64,000 nucleotides of DNA from Arthrobacter sp. (GTDB lineage: Bacteria > Actinomycetota > Actinomycetes > Actinomycetales > Micrococcaceae): the NCBI GenBank assembly GCA_023264815.1, contig JAHFUZ010000011.1:1-64000 (forward strand), given 5' to 3'. Of this stretch, positions 1-7,605 are shown in pieces. Each line of letters begins with the position of its first letter. Positions within the stretch are counted from its first letter, which is position 1. The translations under genes and the position numbers were made by a program. The notes below the pieces were generated by a model that had not been told where the DNA came from, did no database searches, and saw only the letters and a list, made by a program, of their open reading frames with translations.

Positions 1-49
1 CAACCGCGACGACATCGCGGCGGAACTCTTCGGGAAAGGCTTTGGGCAT
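1..49 (-). pseudogene. transposase N-terminus, cut by window edge
   Basis: The first 16 residues read MPKAFPEEFRRDVVAV, which I recognise as the usual opening of an IS3-type OrfA/helix-turn-helix transposase of Actinobacteria. The ATG at 49 has an AAGG about nine bases upstream, better spaced than an alternative ATG at 58. The rest of the gene lies left of the window, so I cannot tell whether it is intact. It fits a mobile-element boundary next to the island described below. Confidence 0.55.
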
Positions 50-75
50 GATGAACATCCTTCCACCCGCAAGGA

Positions 76-813
76 TCAAATCCTCACAGGCAAAGTGTCA
101 ATCAAACCTTCAGCAGTCCCGTTCAATGCCGTGTTGATTGTTTTGGCCGTCTGCCGAACGACGGTTACGGCATGCCATCGACGCCGGTCCTTGGGAGACG
201 GAGGTCCGTAATGCCTCGGCCCCGTGAGGCTGGATACCGCGAGCCTCCAGGTTTCCTCGCTGACGCTGCGCTGGACCAGGCCCAGCATGGCGTGCGCCCA
301 GGCCTGATCAACATAGTTCTCGACATCGCTTCCTGACGCCCCAGCAAGGACGACAGCAAGAAGCTCCGGGGAGCTTTCCGTCGTTGTGAAGTCGACAAGC
401 AAGGGCAACGTTTGATGGCTAAGCTCGCGCCGGATATGGGCAGCGCAGATCTTATTGCAGACACCTTGGACCCACGCTTCAAACGGGATGCCGGGCAGCT
501 CGCGGTAGCGTCCCCGCGCAACCCCATCCCAAACGGCGACCCTAATGTCCTGCATGACGTCGTCCACATCGCAAGATCGCCCGATCCGTGCGAGGCGGGA
601 AACAACGTAACGGTGCACCCCATCAACGGCGACCATGATCCGGTCAATCTGGATGACGGGCCCTCCCGGCGGAGGTGCGCTTCGCAATGAGACATCAACG
701 TCAGCGACCGTCTCCGATCCCTTTGTAGATTCATACGCCTTGGCTTCAATTTCCATGGCTTCACCGCTTTGACTGTTCAGATCGAGTAGTTCGCAGAGTC
801 GCGCAACGGCCAC
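76..813 (-). CDS. sigma-70-like (ECF-type) RNA polymerase factor, atypical
   Basis: A 245-residue protein whose middle looks like sigma region 2: a helix with VDDVMQDIRVAVWDGV, followed by FEAWVQGVCNKICAAHIRR, which matches the core-binding and -10 recognition part of ECF sigma factors. The C-terminal third would be region 4, but it lacks the usual clear helix-turn-helix signature and is rich in Arg/Lys. The N-terminal ~60 residues are extra. A GTG at 813 gives the longest frame; an ATG at 756 (MEIEAKAY) with GGTGA upstream is an equally good start. No anti-sigma gene is adjacent. A regulator of island genes is plausible but not shown. Confidence 0.5.
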   Translation of the reverse strand: MAVARLCELLDLNSQSGEAMEIEAKAYESTKGSETVADVDVSLRSAPPPGGPVIQIDRIMVAVDGVHRYVVSRLARIGRSCDVDDVMQDIRVAVWDGVARGRYRELPGIPFEAWVQGVCNKICAAHIRRELSHQTLPLLVDFTTTESSPELLAVVLAGASGSDVENYVDQAWAHAMLGLVQRSVSEETWRLAVSSLTGPRHYGPPSPKDRRRWHAVTVVRQTAKTINTALNGTAEGLIDTLPVRI

Positions 814-941
814 CCCAGTTAGTGGATGCGGAGATCCAACAACGGTCAGAAGAAGCTACAGGAATTATTGTCGAAGATACCTAAAGAATCGTCAAGAGTG
901 CTGTTCTTACTTTTTGCGCTGTCTTCGGGAAGAATGACCTT

Positions 942-1265
942 ATGCCGAGAATTACGCAGCCTCACGATGCCGCTTGGTCGGCCGACGTCGAAGCTGCCGT
1001 CGCAACCTTCGGCAACCGGGCGCGAAACGAAATTCTTCGATTCCTCACGGCCAGTGGGCCTGCGACGCGCGGGGATATCGTCGCTGCTGCCAGTGCGAGC
1101 GATCCCAGCGTGGCCAAGCACCTCGCTGCACTGGAAGAGGCCGGCGTAGTGATGGTCGACGTCGAGCCTGGGCGTAGACACGGACGGTCACCGCGGTATT
1201 CCGCGAACCCTGTCCGAATAAAGGAACTGCTTGACGCTCACCTTAAGTACTTGCTGGAACAGTAG
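942..1265 (+). CDS. winged helix-turn-helix regulator, ArsR-like
   Basis: A 107-residue protein with one winged-helix domain. Residues ~20-65 (NRARNEILRFLTASG, then SDPSVAKHLAALEEAGVV) give the helix, turn and recognition helix of the ArsR/MarR type, followed by a wing with HGRSPRYS. There is no metal-binding cysteine pattern, so metal sensing is unlikely. It faces an EspR-like gene on the other strand, 30 bp away stop to stop. A second, similar protein is encoded at 1988-2335, so the pair looks duplicated. Target unknown. Confidence 0.7.
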   Translation: MPRITQPHDAAWSADVEAAVATFGNRARNEILRFLTASGPATRGDIVAAASASDPSVAKHLAALEEAGVVMVDVEPGRRHGRSPRYSANPVRIKELLDAHLKYLLEQ

Positions 1266-1295
1266 CAGCAGTGCGTTCAAGGATGAGCCGGACGT

Positions 1296-1805
1296 TTAGT
1301 CTGGACGCTCCGCCGCCTCATCCACGTCCAACTGCCGACTGGCCTCGGCCCTCTCCCCTTCTGGCCGGTGGCTGATGTCCTTGTTCAGGTACTCCGTGAT
1401 TGCCCGAAGTGTCTCTGGCGACACGTCACCAAGGGTCCGAGCCGCGAACGTCTTCACCCTCGCAGCACGGAGAGATTTCACAAACTCAAGCTGGGAATCA
1501 ATGCGCTCAGGCAGATCTGCGGCGTCGCTACCCATCAGATAAGCCGGATCCACATTGAAGATGTCGCACAAGGCGCCTAGTAGCGTCGGGTCGCTCACCA
1601 GCCTGCCTGTGCCGTCCTTCATGTAGAACCAGCGGGCTCGGGAAAGCTTGACGCCCTTCTCCGCCAGCTTTTGCTGGACTTCGCGGAACGTGACGGGTTG
1701 TCCTCGCTCTGCAACAACGACATCGAGCAGCAGGTTTAGGCGGCGTGCAAGTTCGGCTTGGGGAGACAGTTCCGCGCCTTTGAAACCTTCTTCGTCTCCA
1801 GGCAC
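1296..1805 (-). CDS. EspR-like helix-turn-helix DNA-binding protein (copy 1)
   Basis: A 169-residue protein resembling mycobacterial EspR in order and length: an N-terminal helix (ELARRLNLLLDVVV), a helix-turn-helix with LSRARWFYMKDG, a helix ending in FNVDPAYLM, and a C-terminal dimerisation-like helix pair (SLRAARVKTFAARTLGDVS, then ETLRAITEYL). EspR is a nucleoid-type regulator of the ESX-1 system; no ESX genes are visible here. It starts at a GTG with GAGAGG six bases upstream. A paralogue is encoded at 3389-3832. Both could bind the same operator type; this is inference. Confidence 0.7.
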   Translation of the reverse strand: MPGDEEGFKGAELSPQAELARRLNLLLDVVVAERGQPVTFREVQQKLAEKGVKLSRARWFYMKDGTGRLVSDPTLLGALCDIFNVDPAYLMGSDAADLPERIDSQLEFVKSLRAARVKTFAARTLGDVSPETLRAITEYLNKDISHRPEGERAEASRQLDVDEAAERPD

Positions 1806-1987
1806 GCTTCACCTCTCAGACCAGACATGACTATCGTCAGCGAGTCACTAATTGTTGCCCAGTATTGCCTTGGCCAACCCCATATGCAATAAGCGGGGCT
1901 TCGTCCTTCCATCCGTATGTGGATGAGCGTATCGTCATACTGTAGACCCGTCTACAGCGGGCCACAAGCGATTCCCTCGTCACCCTG

Positions 1988-2335
1988 GTGGTCTCCATGG
2001 CGAACATCTTGATGAACCGGACACGAAGCCGCCTCATTCGCTATTTGATCACCCATGGCCCGGCGACCTGCAGTGAGATCGCTGCAGCCCTGGCTCTGTC
2101 TGCTTCCACTGTCCGCAAACACCTCACCCTTTTATGCGAAGCAAGGGTTGTCGATCTCGAGTCGGGAACGTACAAGGCGCGACCGGATATGGTCGAAAGG
2201 GAACTTGCGGACCTTGCAGCCACGTTTCAGTCAGCGGGCAGCGACTTCAGGAACCGCGTAACGGACGACTCCCACTTCTCGGTATCGGCGTTCCACTCGA
2301 GTGAATGCCCCGGAACATCGAAGCGAACCAACTGA
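1988..2335 (+). CDS. winged helix-turn-helix regulator (copy 2)
   Basis: A 115-residue protein whose residues ~8-55 (NRTRSRLIRYLITHGPAT, SASTVRKHLTLLCEARVV) align with the winged helix at 942-1265. The wing part is shorter. Its last ~36 codons overlap, tail to tail, the 3' end of the alpha/beta hydrolase gene on the other strand by 109 bp, and this part (VTDDSHFSVSAFHSSE onward) does not look like a conserved domain. The true protein may once have ended earlier. Start could also be the ATG at 1997. A local repressor role is likely but unproven. Confidence 0.6.
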   Translation: MVSMANILMNRTRSRLIRYLITHGPATCSEIAAALALSASTVRKHLTLLCEARVVDLESGTYKARPDMVERELADLAATFQSAGSDFRNRVTDDSHFSVSAFHSSECPGTSKRTN

Positions 2336-3402
2336 ACGAGGTCGGGTCGTAGCTCGGCGAGTCGTTCAGAGACTGCGACCGGTGTCGATTTGTCGTCGAT
2401 CCCATGCAATATGAGGGTCGACGTCCTGAGGTCACCAGCGCGGGTAACCCAGTCCAGTGCGGAGAGGTCAATGGATTGCTTGAGACCCGTGACCCAGCGG
2501 CCTACATTCGAACCCAACATGCTCAACCCAGCCCTGGCGATAGCCTCAGGCAATCCACTGGCGCTTCCGTTAGACGTCAGAGTCTCGGCCCAGTCCAGGA
2601 CGGGGGCCACGAGCACCAGGCCGATGATCCGGTCAGAGTGGGCTGAGAGATTTGCTGCACGCAGAGCCATGGAACCGCCCAAAGACCATCCAAACAATAC
2701 GAGCCGCTCGGCGCCGTGGTCCACGGCGTACCGAATGGCTGCTTCGACATCCAACCACTCATTCTGGCCCAACGAGTACCGGTAATCGTTCGACGGCGGC
2801 GCTTCGCCGTCGTTCCGGAACGACACGACCAGCGATGTGATGCCGAGTCTGTTCGCAACAGGAACACCGCGAAGGGCGCCGGCCCGTTTTCCACCCATTC
2901 CATGCGCGTGGATGGCCCATGTCGAAGACACTGGACCGGCGGCCCTCGGCGCGAATTTCCATGCTGGTGCCATACCGCCGTCGACCTGGATTTGCACGTC
3001 CTCAAAAGGCAGGCCCAGTTGCTCTGGTTTGGAGTACGCGTACCCGCTCCAGATGCCGGCAACAGCAGCGTGTAGGTCACCGAAGTCGACTCGCTCCACG
3101 AGCCGAGTCACTGTTCCCCCGCTGGTGTCCTCCGCTATTACAGCCCCTATGCAGGCATGGCCCTTCCCGTTGCCGAACCACAAGCTGTACCGGCCTGGCG
3201 CTCTTGTCAACGGGGTCGCTGGCAGTTCAATCCTCAGGGACCCATCCTCGCCGGAGAAGACTTGCCTGATGGAAAGATCCTCCCGACGAGTAGCGCTCGG
3301 CACCACCACCCGGCGCGCAAAGTAGGCGGCACCGAGGAATGCTATGGAAGATGCACATACAGCTGAAAGGGCTAGCGGACCCAGCACTTTAGGAGGCTCC
3401 AT
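2227..3402 (-). CDS. membrane-anchored alpha/beta hydrolase (island copy)
   Basis: A 391-residue protein with an N-terminal hydrophobic anchor (VLGPLALSAVCASSIAFLGAAY) and a C-terminal alpha/beta hydrolase fold. The likely triad is Ser240 in GWSLGG, Asp336 or 337 in HGIDDKSTPV and His366 in PGHSLEWN. The ATG at 3402 is preferred because AGGAG lies five bases upstream; the frame is open to 3432. The start overlaps the end of the EspR-like gene by 14 bp, so translation is probably coupled. It is clearly related along its length to the core protein at 43473-44744 (shared NGKGHA/GGKGHA, SFRNDG/SYRNDG and DVEAAI). Substrate unknown. Confidence 0.75.
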   Translation of the reverse strand: MEPPKVLGPLALSAVCASSIAFLGAAYFARRVVVPSATRREDLSIRQVFSGEDGSLRIELPATPLTRAPGRYSLWFGNGKGHACIGAVIAEDTSGGTVTRLVERVDFGDLHAAVAGIWSGYAYSKPEQLGLPFEDVQIQVDGGMAPAWKFAPRAAGPVSSTWAIHAHGMGGKRAGALRGVPVANRLGITSLVVSFRNDGEAPPSNDYRYSLGQNEWLDVEAAIRYAVDHGAERLVLFGWSLGGSMALRAANLSAHSDRIIGLVLVAPVLDWAETLTSNGSASGLPEAIARAGLSMLGSNVGRWVTGLKQSIDLSALDWVTRAGDLRTSTLILHGIDDKSTPVAVSERLAELRPDLVQLVRFDVPGHSLEWNADTEKWESSVTRFLKSLPAD

Positions 3403-3832
3403 CTTCGCTCCTGCCATGCTCGTCAATGACATCCCTAAGTCGCGCCAGCGTCTCGGGAGACAAGTCCTGCAATTGCCTCGCTGAGAAATTTTTCACGCGA
3501 GCCTCCCGCATCGACCGAAGGAGGTTGAGTTGGGCTTCCACTAGTTCGGGTATCTCTGTTGAGTCATCCAGAAGGTACCGGCGATCCACACCGAAGAATG
3601 CAGCGAGGTTCTGCAGCAGATCCTGGTCCATAGCCAGCGAGCTATCACCGCTTCGCATGTAGGCCCACCTTGACCGCGACAACGGCGTGCCCTGTTGAGA
3701 CATTGCTTCGCTGACTTCCCTGTAGGACAAGGGCCCTGCTCCTCGGGACTCATACAAATCCAGCAAGAGAGTGATCTTGCGAGCGAGCCTGGCCTGCGGC
3801 GACTCCGAGGGTTCTACGGCGTCATCTGCCAC
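3389..3832 (-). CDS. EspR-like helix-turn-helix DNA-binding protein (copy 2)
   Basis: A 147-residue paralogue of the protein at 1296-1805; both share SPQA.LAR, LSR.RW.YM, a VD..YL element and the block MREARVKNFSARQLQDLSPETLARL near the C-terminus. I chose the GTG at 3832 (GGGGAAAG about seven bases upstream), which gives an N-terminus like that of copy 1; an ATG at 3877 would add 15 residues. The gene begins inside the end of the membrane-protein gene and ends inside the start of the hydrolase gene, so it is the third member of a four-gene operon starting at the ImmA/IrrE-type gene. It probably autoregulates this operon; inference. Confidence 0.7.
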   Translation of the reverse strand: MADDAVEPSESPQARLARKITLLLDLYESRGAGPLSYREVSEAMSQQGTPLSRSRWAYMRSGDSSLAMDQDLLQNLAAFFGVDRRYLLDDSTEIPELVEAQLNLLRSMREARVKNFSARQLQDLSPETLARLRDVIDEHGRSEDGAS

Positions 3833-4859
3833 TTGGGTTCTTTCCCCTACCCCATCGCGCCATGCCCAATCGAACACCCTGCGTGTCCGTATGGGAAGCG
3901 AGGTAATTCTCTGTTCGAGTCAATGTTTGAAAATCAGCTTCATCCAGCAACCTAGCAGCAGCGGGATCCATCAGGAGAGCATCCTCGATCTCGACGAGCA
4001 TCCGATGAAGCCTCCGTGTCTCTGGGTCTCCCCGCTCGATAACTCCAGCGGGCGTCGCCAGGCGCCCATCCTTACGGGTAGCTGTCGCTTTTTCCCAAGT
4101 GGATGTGAGGTCTTCGAGTAAGCCAGCCTGGGTCCTCTGTTGGCTTCGTTGAACGATCCGGCGCGCTACTGGTGGCAGGGCCAGTCCAGCACACAGGAAC
4201 ACCATCGCCCCGACAAAACTGGTGTCGTAGATAGCCGCCAACTGCTGCATGCTCGACTCGTCTCCGAGAAGATGGGCCAGGTCCATCCCCAAGACTGAGA
4301 ACACTACGACGAGCGCCAGGAAGCAGCCAATGCCGATGAGGGTGAAGGCAACGCGAAAGTAGGAAGCGGCCATCCGCCGTCGGAATCTAAAGCACACGTA
4401 TCCGGTGACGCCGACGACCACCCCGATGTAAACAAACTGGATGGCGGAATACAGGGCGGCAGCAGGCTGGTCCCCGTAATCCAGCATGAATTTCGTTGAG
4501 GACGCGGATGCTTCGATGCGGAGGAATGCAAGGACCAGGCCCGCGGAGACTAGACCCAAAATCAGGAGGCCGCGACGGTCTCTGCGCACAGGTGCATCGC
4601 TAACCTCTGCGGCCCGGAGGATCGCCTGGGAAAGGAAGTAGATTCCCACGACCATCAAAATGTTCGCGAGAAGATCCAGGAGGTTGTGGCCGCCGAGGGC
4701 TCGATCACCCGCGAGATAAATTGGATCGACATTCAAGGAGAGCGCGGTTGCAATTGCAACCGCGGCAACGAAGATGCTGTGGTCTTTCCTCGTGCGCGCG
4801 CCTGGCAGCAAGCACAGAACGAGGCCCCAGATGACCGCAGCCGTGACTGCCTGGATCAC
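3822..4859 (-). CDS. MAB_1171c-like multi-spanning membrane protein
   Basis: A 345-residue protein with seven hydrophobic segments (the first MIQAVTAAVIWGLVLCLL, the last around AMVFLCAGLALPP, residue ~220) and a soluble C-terminal part of about 110 residues rich in charged helices (ERGDPETRRLHRMLVEIEDAL). This layout, together with an ImmA/IrrE peptidase gene in front and an HTH gene behind, matches the actinobacterial family called MAB_1171c putative transporters. Transport has not been shown for the family to my knowledge. Its start overlaps the metallopeptidase stop by an ATGA. It may be a membrane sensor or the target of the peptidase; inference. Confidence 0.65.
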   Translation of the reverse strand: MIQAVTAAVIWGLVLCLLPGARTRKDHSIFVAAVAIATALSLNVDPIYLAGDRALGGHNLLDLLANILMVVGIYFLSQAILRAAEVSDAPVRRDRRGLLILGLVSAGLVLAFLRIEASASSTKFMLDYGDQPAAALYSAIQFVYIGVVVGVTGYVCFRFRRRMAASYFRVAFTLIGIGCFLALVVVFSVLGMDLAHLLGDESSMQQLAAIYDTSFVGAMVFLCAGLALPPVARRIVQRSQQRTQAGLLEDLTSTWEKATATRKDGRLATPAGVIERGDPETRRLHRMLVEIEDALLMDPAAARLLDEADFQTLTRTENYLASHTDTQGVRLGMARWGRGKNPSGR

Positions 4860-5344
4860 CCGAAAACCTGCTCAAATGACCTTGGCTCCATGGTGCTGTC
4901 GCGGATAGCACCGGCAAGAAGATCTGCGAGAGTCTCAGCTGCGGCCTCAAGATCGTCGACGAAGCTGCTCCGGGCCAGAGCCCGTGACACCATCTCTCCG
5001 TCAAGATTTGGAAAGAGGCTGCCGGCATAGTCCGAGGAAACGCCCAATTCATCGTGGCGCAGGATCATATGTCCAAGTTCATGGAGGATGAACTGCTGCC
5101 TATGGAGCGCCGAGTCCGTGACGGCGTGCAGAATGATTTCCCGAGTATCCGTTGACAGCCACAACCCGCACACGGACGTGCCGTTGAGGATCGTCGTGGC
5201 TTCGATCTCGATTCGACGCCGTCGTCGGGCGGCCACGATTGCAGTGAGCGCTTCCAGCGTCAGGTGGCTCGGTAGATGCAGCGATGAAAAAGCCTCCGCC
5301 GCGATCTGCGCTGGCCCTAGTCCTTGCGATGTTTGCTGGTCCAT
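4856..5344 (-). CDS. ImmA/IrrE family metallopeptidase
   Basis: A 162-residue protein with the zinc-peptidase motif HELGH at residues 88-92 and downstream glutamates in DDLEAAAET (Glu133, Glu137) that could give the third zinc ligand. ImmA and IrrE cleave HTH repressors to switch on mobile elements or stress genes. The ATG at 5344 is strongly supported by a perfect AAGGAGG seven bases upstream; a longer frame to 5425 lacks such a site. It is the first gene of an operon with the MAB_1171c-like and EspR-like genes. The EspR-like protein is the natural candidate substrate, but that is inference. Confidence 0.8.
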   Translation of the reverse strand: MDQQTSQGLGPAQIAAEAFSSLHLPSHLTLEALTAIVAARRRRRIEIEATTILNGTSVCGLWLSTDTREIILHAVTDSALHRQQFILHELGHMILRHDELGVSSDYAGSLFPNLDGEMVSRALARSSFVDDLEAAAETLADLLAGAIRDSTMEPRSFEQVFG

Positions 5345-5433
5345 ACCGCCCCCTCCTTGCAGCGGACAGCAAGGTGACTGCGTCAACGACAGCCATCTTT
5401 GGGGCCTGAGAAGCTCCAGCTTCAATTGAACGC

Positions 5434-5461
5434 CTCCACTCTGGACATGTCCAGAGTGGAG
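5434..5461. promoter_or_regulatory. perfect 28-bp palindrome, probable operator
   Basis: Each half is 14 bases (left half CTCCACTCTGGACA, right half its exact reverse complement) with no spacer. It lies 90 bp upstream of the ImmA/IrrE start and between divergent reading directions. A perfect palindrome of this length is very unlikely by chance and suits a dimeric HTH protein, such as the EspR-like product of the same operon. It is not followed by a T-run in either direction, so a terminator is less likely. Confidence 0.6.
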
Positions 5462-5463
5462 AC

Positions 5464-5550
5464 ATGAAGTTGGACCCGCTGGACGACATGCTTCAAGAGG
5501 CGTACAGATCTTCGCGACCGCACCGGGTGGGCCAGTCGCCCCCGACGTAA
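5464..5550 (+). CDS. possible 28-residue micro-ORF
   Basis: An ATG two bases after the 28-bp palindrome opens a 28-codon frame (MKLDPLDDMLQEAYRSSRPH, then eight more residues). The only Shine-Dalgarno-like GGAG is inside the palindrome and too close. It may be a leaderless peptide, a remnant of a longer gene, or chance. The rest of the 5345-5691 gap shows nothing else I can name. Confidence 0.2.
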   Translation: MKLDPLDDMLQEAYRSSRPHRVGQSPPT

Positions 5551-5691
5551 ATTAGTCGACAGCCCAAAAGATCCCTGCATGTGAGCCTCTCCCAGCAGGA
5601 GTGTCCCGCTTCCCGATGGAAGGCCCCACTGCCCAAGGCTGAGGGCATAAGCGGTCTTAGTTGACAGCCGATTGAATGAGGCAGGCCCAGT

Positions 5692-7605
5692 TCAATTGAC
5701 TGCGGTATCCTCGGCAACAGGTGCCGGCGGCGCATTCGTGGTTCGGTTGAGGTAGTCCACGATCCAAGACCTCTGCTCGTCTGCGTTCCAGTAGTCGCTG
5801 TGCCCATAGACGCGTTTCTCGGCTTCCGGAGGATCCTTAATCTCCGTATTGCGTTTTTTGGTGACTTCGCGATCCTCGTTCTCACCGACCAGGGCGGTAG
5901 CGATAGGGTCGGTTGGCCGCCAAAAGTTAGCCCAGCCGTCGCTCTTGGTAACGATCTGATTGAAAAGGTCCTTGTTGAACGTCTCCGGGAAGAATTTGAA
6001 GTAAAGCGAACCGAGCGGTGTGCCGCAGGTGACGAGCGCTGGCCGGGTTCCGTTTCCAAACGCCTCAGTGTGTTCGGCCACGGCCCAAGCTGTTAGGACC
6101 GATCCCTGGCTGTGACCGACGAGCACTCTTCGTTGATCCGGCCTAACCGTAAGAGCCTTCGTGATCCCTTCCAGGGCGTCACCACGGTAGGTTCTAGCGC
6201 CTAACGGTTGGAGCGTGATGGGCCAGAAGCCGGCTATGTCCGCAGTGCTGGTCAATACGTTTGTCAGAGCAGGGAGCGAGTGTGCTCTGCGTATTACCAG
6301 GAAGCTTACGACAGCACTGATGCCCGCAAGCCAACCAATGACATTCATCCATCCAGGAAGACATTCCGTGCCCTCAAACGGGCTGCAGAACAACCCATGG
6401 TATTCACGTTCCTGAAATAGGAGCCACAGTCCCCAGCCAAGCAATAATGCCGAGGCGAAAAAGGACGCGGAAATGAATGCCAGAGTACGGGAAAGCTGTC
6501 CGACCGCTTCATGAGTAAAGCGCAAAAACTCTGCGCGGTGCTTGCTCGGGGGAAACCACGACAGCATCTTGGGCTGAAAAACCCAGTACAGTAACCAGAG
6601 CACGAGAACTATCAGAAGCGTGAGCCCGAGCCCCGGAAGCAGCGTTGTGGGATAGCTGCGACCCAACCGAGACATAAGTGCCCCGGCGGGGAGGATGACA
6701 TCGGGAGTCCCCCACACTCCAAATAAGTCACGCTCACCCGCGACAAGTTGCGTCACCCCTGAGTGGACGCTGCTGGTTATCAGGATCGCAAGAACACCCG
6801 AGAGCAGCACAGCGAAAGAAGCACCCGCTGCGGGTCCCGGCTCCGACCCCACCCTGGTGGCTAAAAGAATGGCAGCCACCAGGATGCACAGTGCCAGGAC
6901 CAGGTATGAGACCAGGCCAACCGGGTCTAGCCAGAGGGGGGTCTGATCCAGCTGGTCCCTGGTGAAACTGCCCGAAGTGATTTGTTCGTTCGTGGGACCC
7001 TGAACGCTGAAAAACCGCACCCATGAGTAATCATCTACTCGCCACTCTCCGGGGCGAAGCATCAGTGCCGTAAACGCGACCGCCCCGACCACACAGGTAT
7101 GGGTGATGCTGGACACCGCATGCAACGTCGATTCTGCGCGCGTCGCCCTCACCAGAATCACGAGGGCATGCAACCCCGCACCGAATGCCACCGCCAGAGT
7201 CAGGCGATGTGCAGCCCAGTCGTCCGGGAGATCGACTAAGAGCGATAACGACTCCGAAAGGGCGATCAACCAGCAGGCTGTCACCCCCGTCAGTATTAGA
7301 CTCCAGACCGCTAGCGCGCCGACATGCACTCGCTTTCGCCAACCGGTACGGCTAGGCCTCATCTCAAATGCCACATTGACCAAAGTGAACGGGAATGCCA
7401 GGTACCAAAACAATGGGCCCAAGCCTCGACGTGACATACGCGACCAATTGACCAAGACGAGGTCGTGGTTGGCGCCCGGAGGTGGGTGTACAACCGTGAC
7501 GCCTCGCTTTTTTCGCTCGTGCAGCACATCTGGTGAACCCAAGGCGGACAGGAGATGGTGATCCCCCATGCCCTGTACGCGGATCTCCACGCCCTCGGGG
7601 AGCAT
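5692..7605 (-). CDS. multi-spanning membrane protein with C-terminal lipase-like domain
   Basis: A 637-residue protein. The N-terminus (IRVQGMGDHH) resembles the first strand of an alpha/beta hydrolase; residues ~75-430 carry about ten hydrophobic segments; the C-terminal ~200 residues hold a lipase motif VGHSQGS with Ser499, and likely Asp566 (RPTDPIA) and His602 (YGHSDYW). So the hydrolase fold seems split by a membrane region, as in several uncharacterised actinobacterial membrane proteins. It stands alone: 347 bp lie on one side and over 450 bp on the other. It probably acts on a lipid or ester at the membrane; the substrate is unknown. Confidence 0.65.
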   Translation of the reverse strand: MLPEGVEIRVQGMGDHHLLSALGSPDVLHERKKRGVTVVHPPPGANHDLVLVNWSRMSRRGLGPLFWYLAFPFTLVNVAFEMRPSRTGWRKRVHVGALAVWSLILTGVTACWLIALSESLSLLVDLPDDWAAHRLTLAVAFGAGLHALVILVRATRAESTLHAVSSITHTCVVGAVAFTALMLRPGEWRVDDYSWVRFFSVQGPTNEQITSGSFTRDQLDQTPLWLDPVGLVSYLVLALCILVAAILLATRVGSEPGPAAGASFAVLLSGVLAILITSSVHSGVTQLVAGERDLFGVWGTPDVILPAGALMSRLGRSYPTTLLPGLGLTLLIVLVLWLLYWVFQPKMLSWFPPSKHRAEFLRFTHEAVGQLSRTLAFISASFFASALLLGWGLWLLFQEREYHGLFCSPFEGTECLPGWMNVIGWLAGISAVVSFLVIRRAHSLPALTNVLTSTADIAGFWPITLQPLGARTYRGDALEGITKALTVRPDQRRVLVGHSQGSVLTAWAVAEHTEAFGNGTRPALVTCGTPLGSLYFKFFPETFNKDLFNQIVTKSDGWANFWRPTDPIATALVGENEDREVTKKRNTEIKDPPEAEKRVYGHSDYWNADEQRSWIVDYLNRTTNAPPAPVAEDTAVN

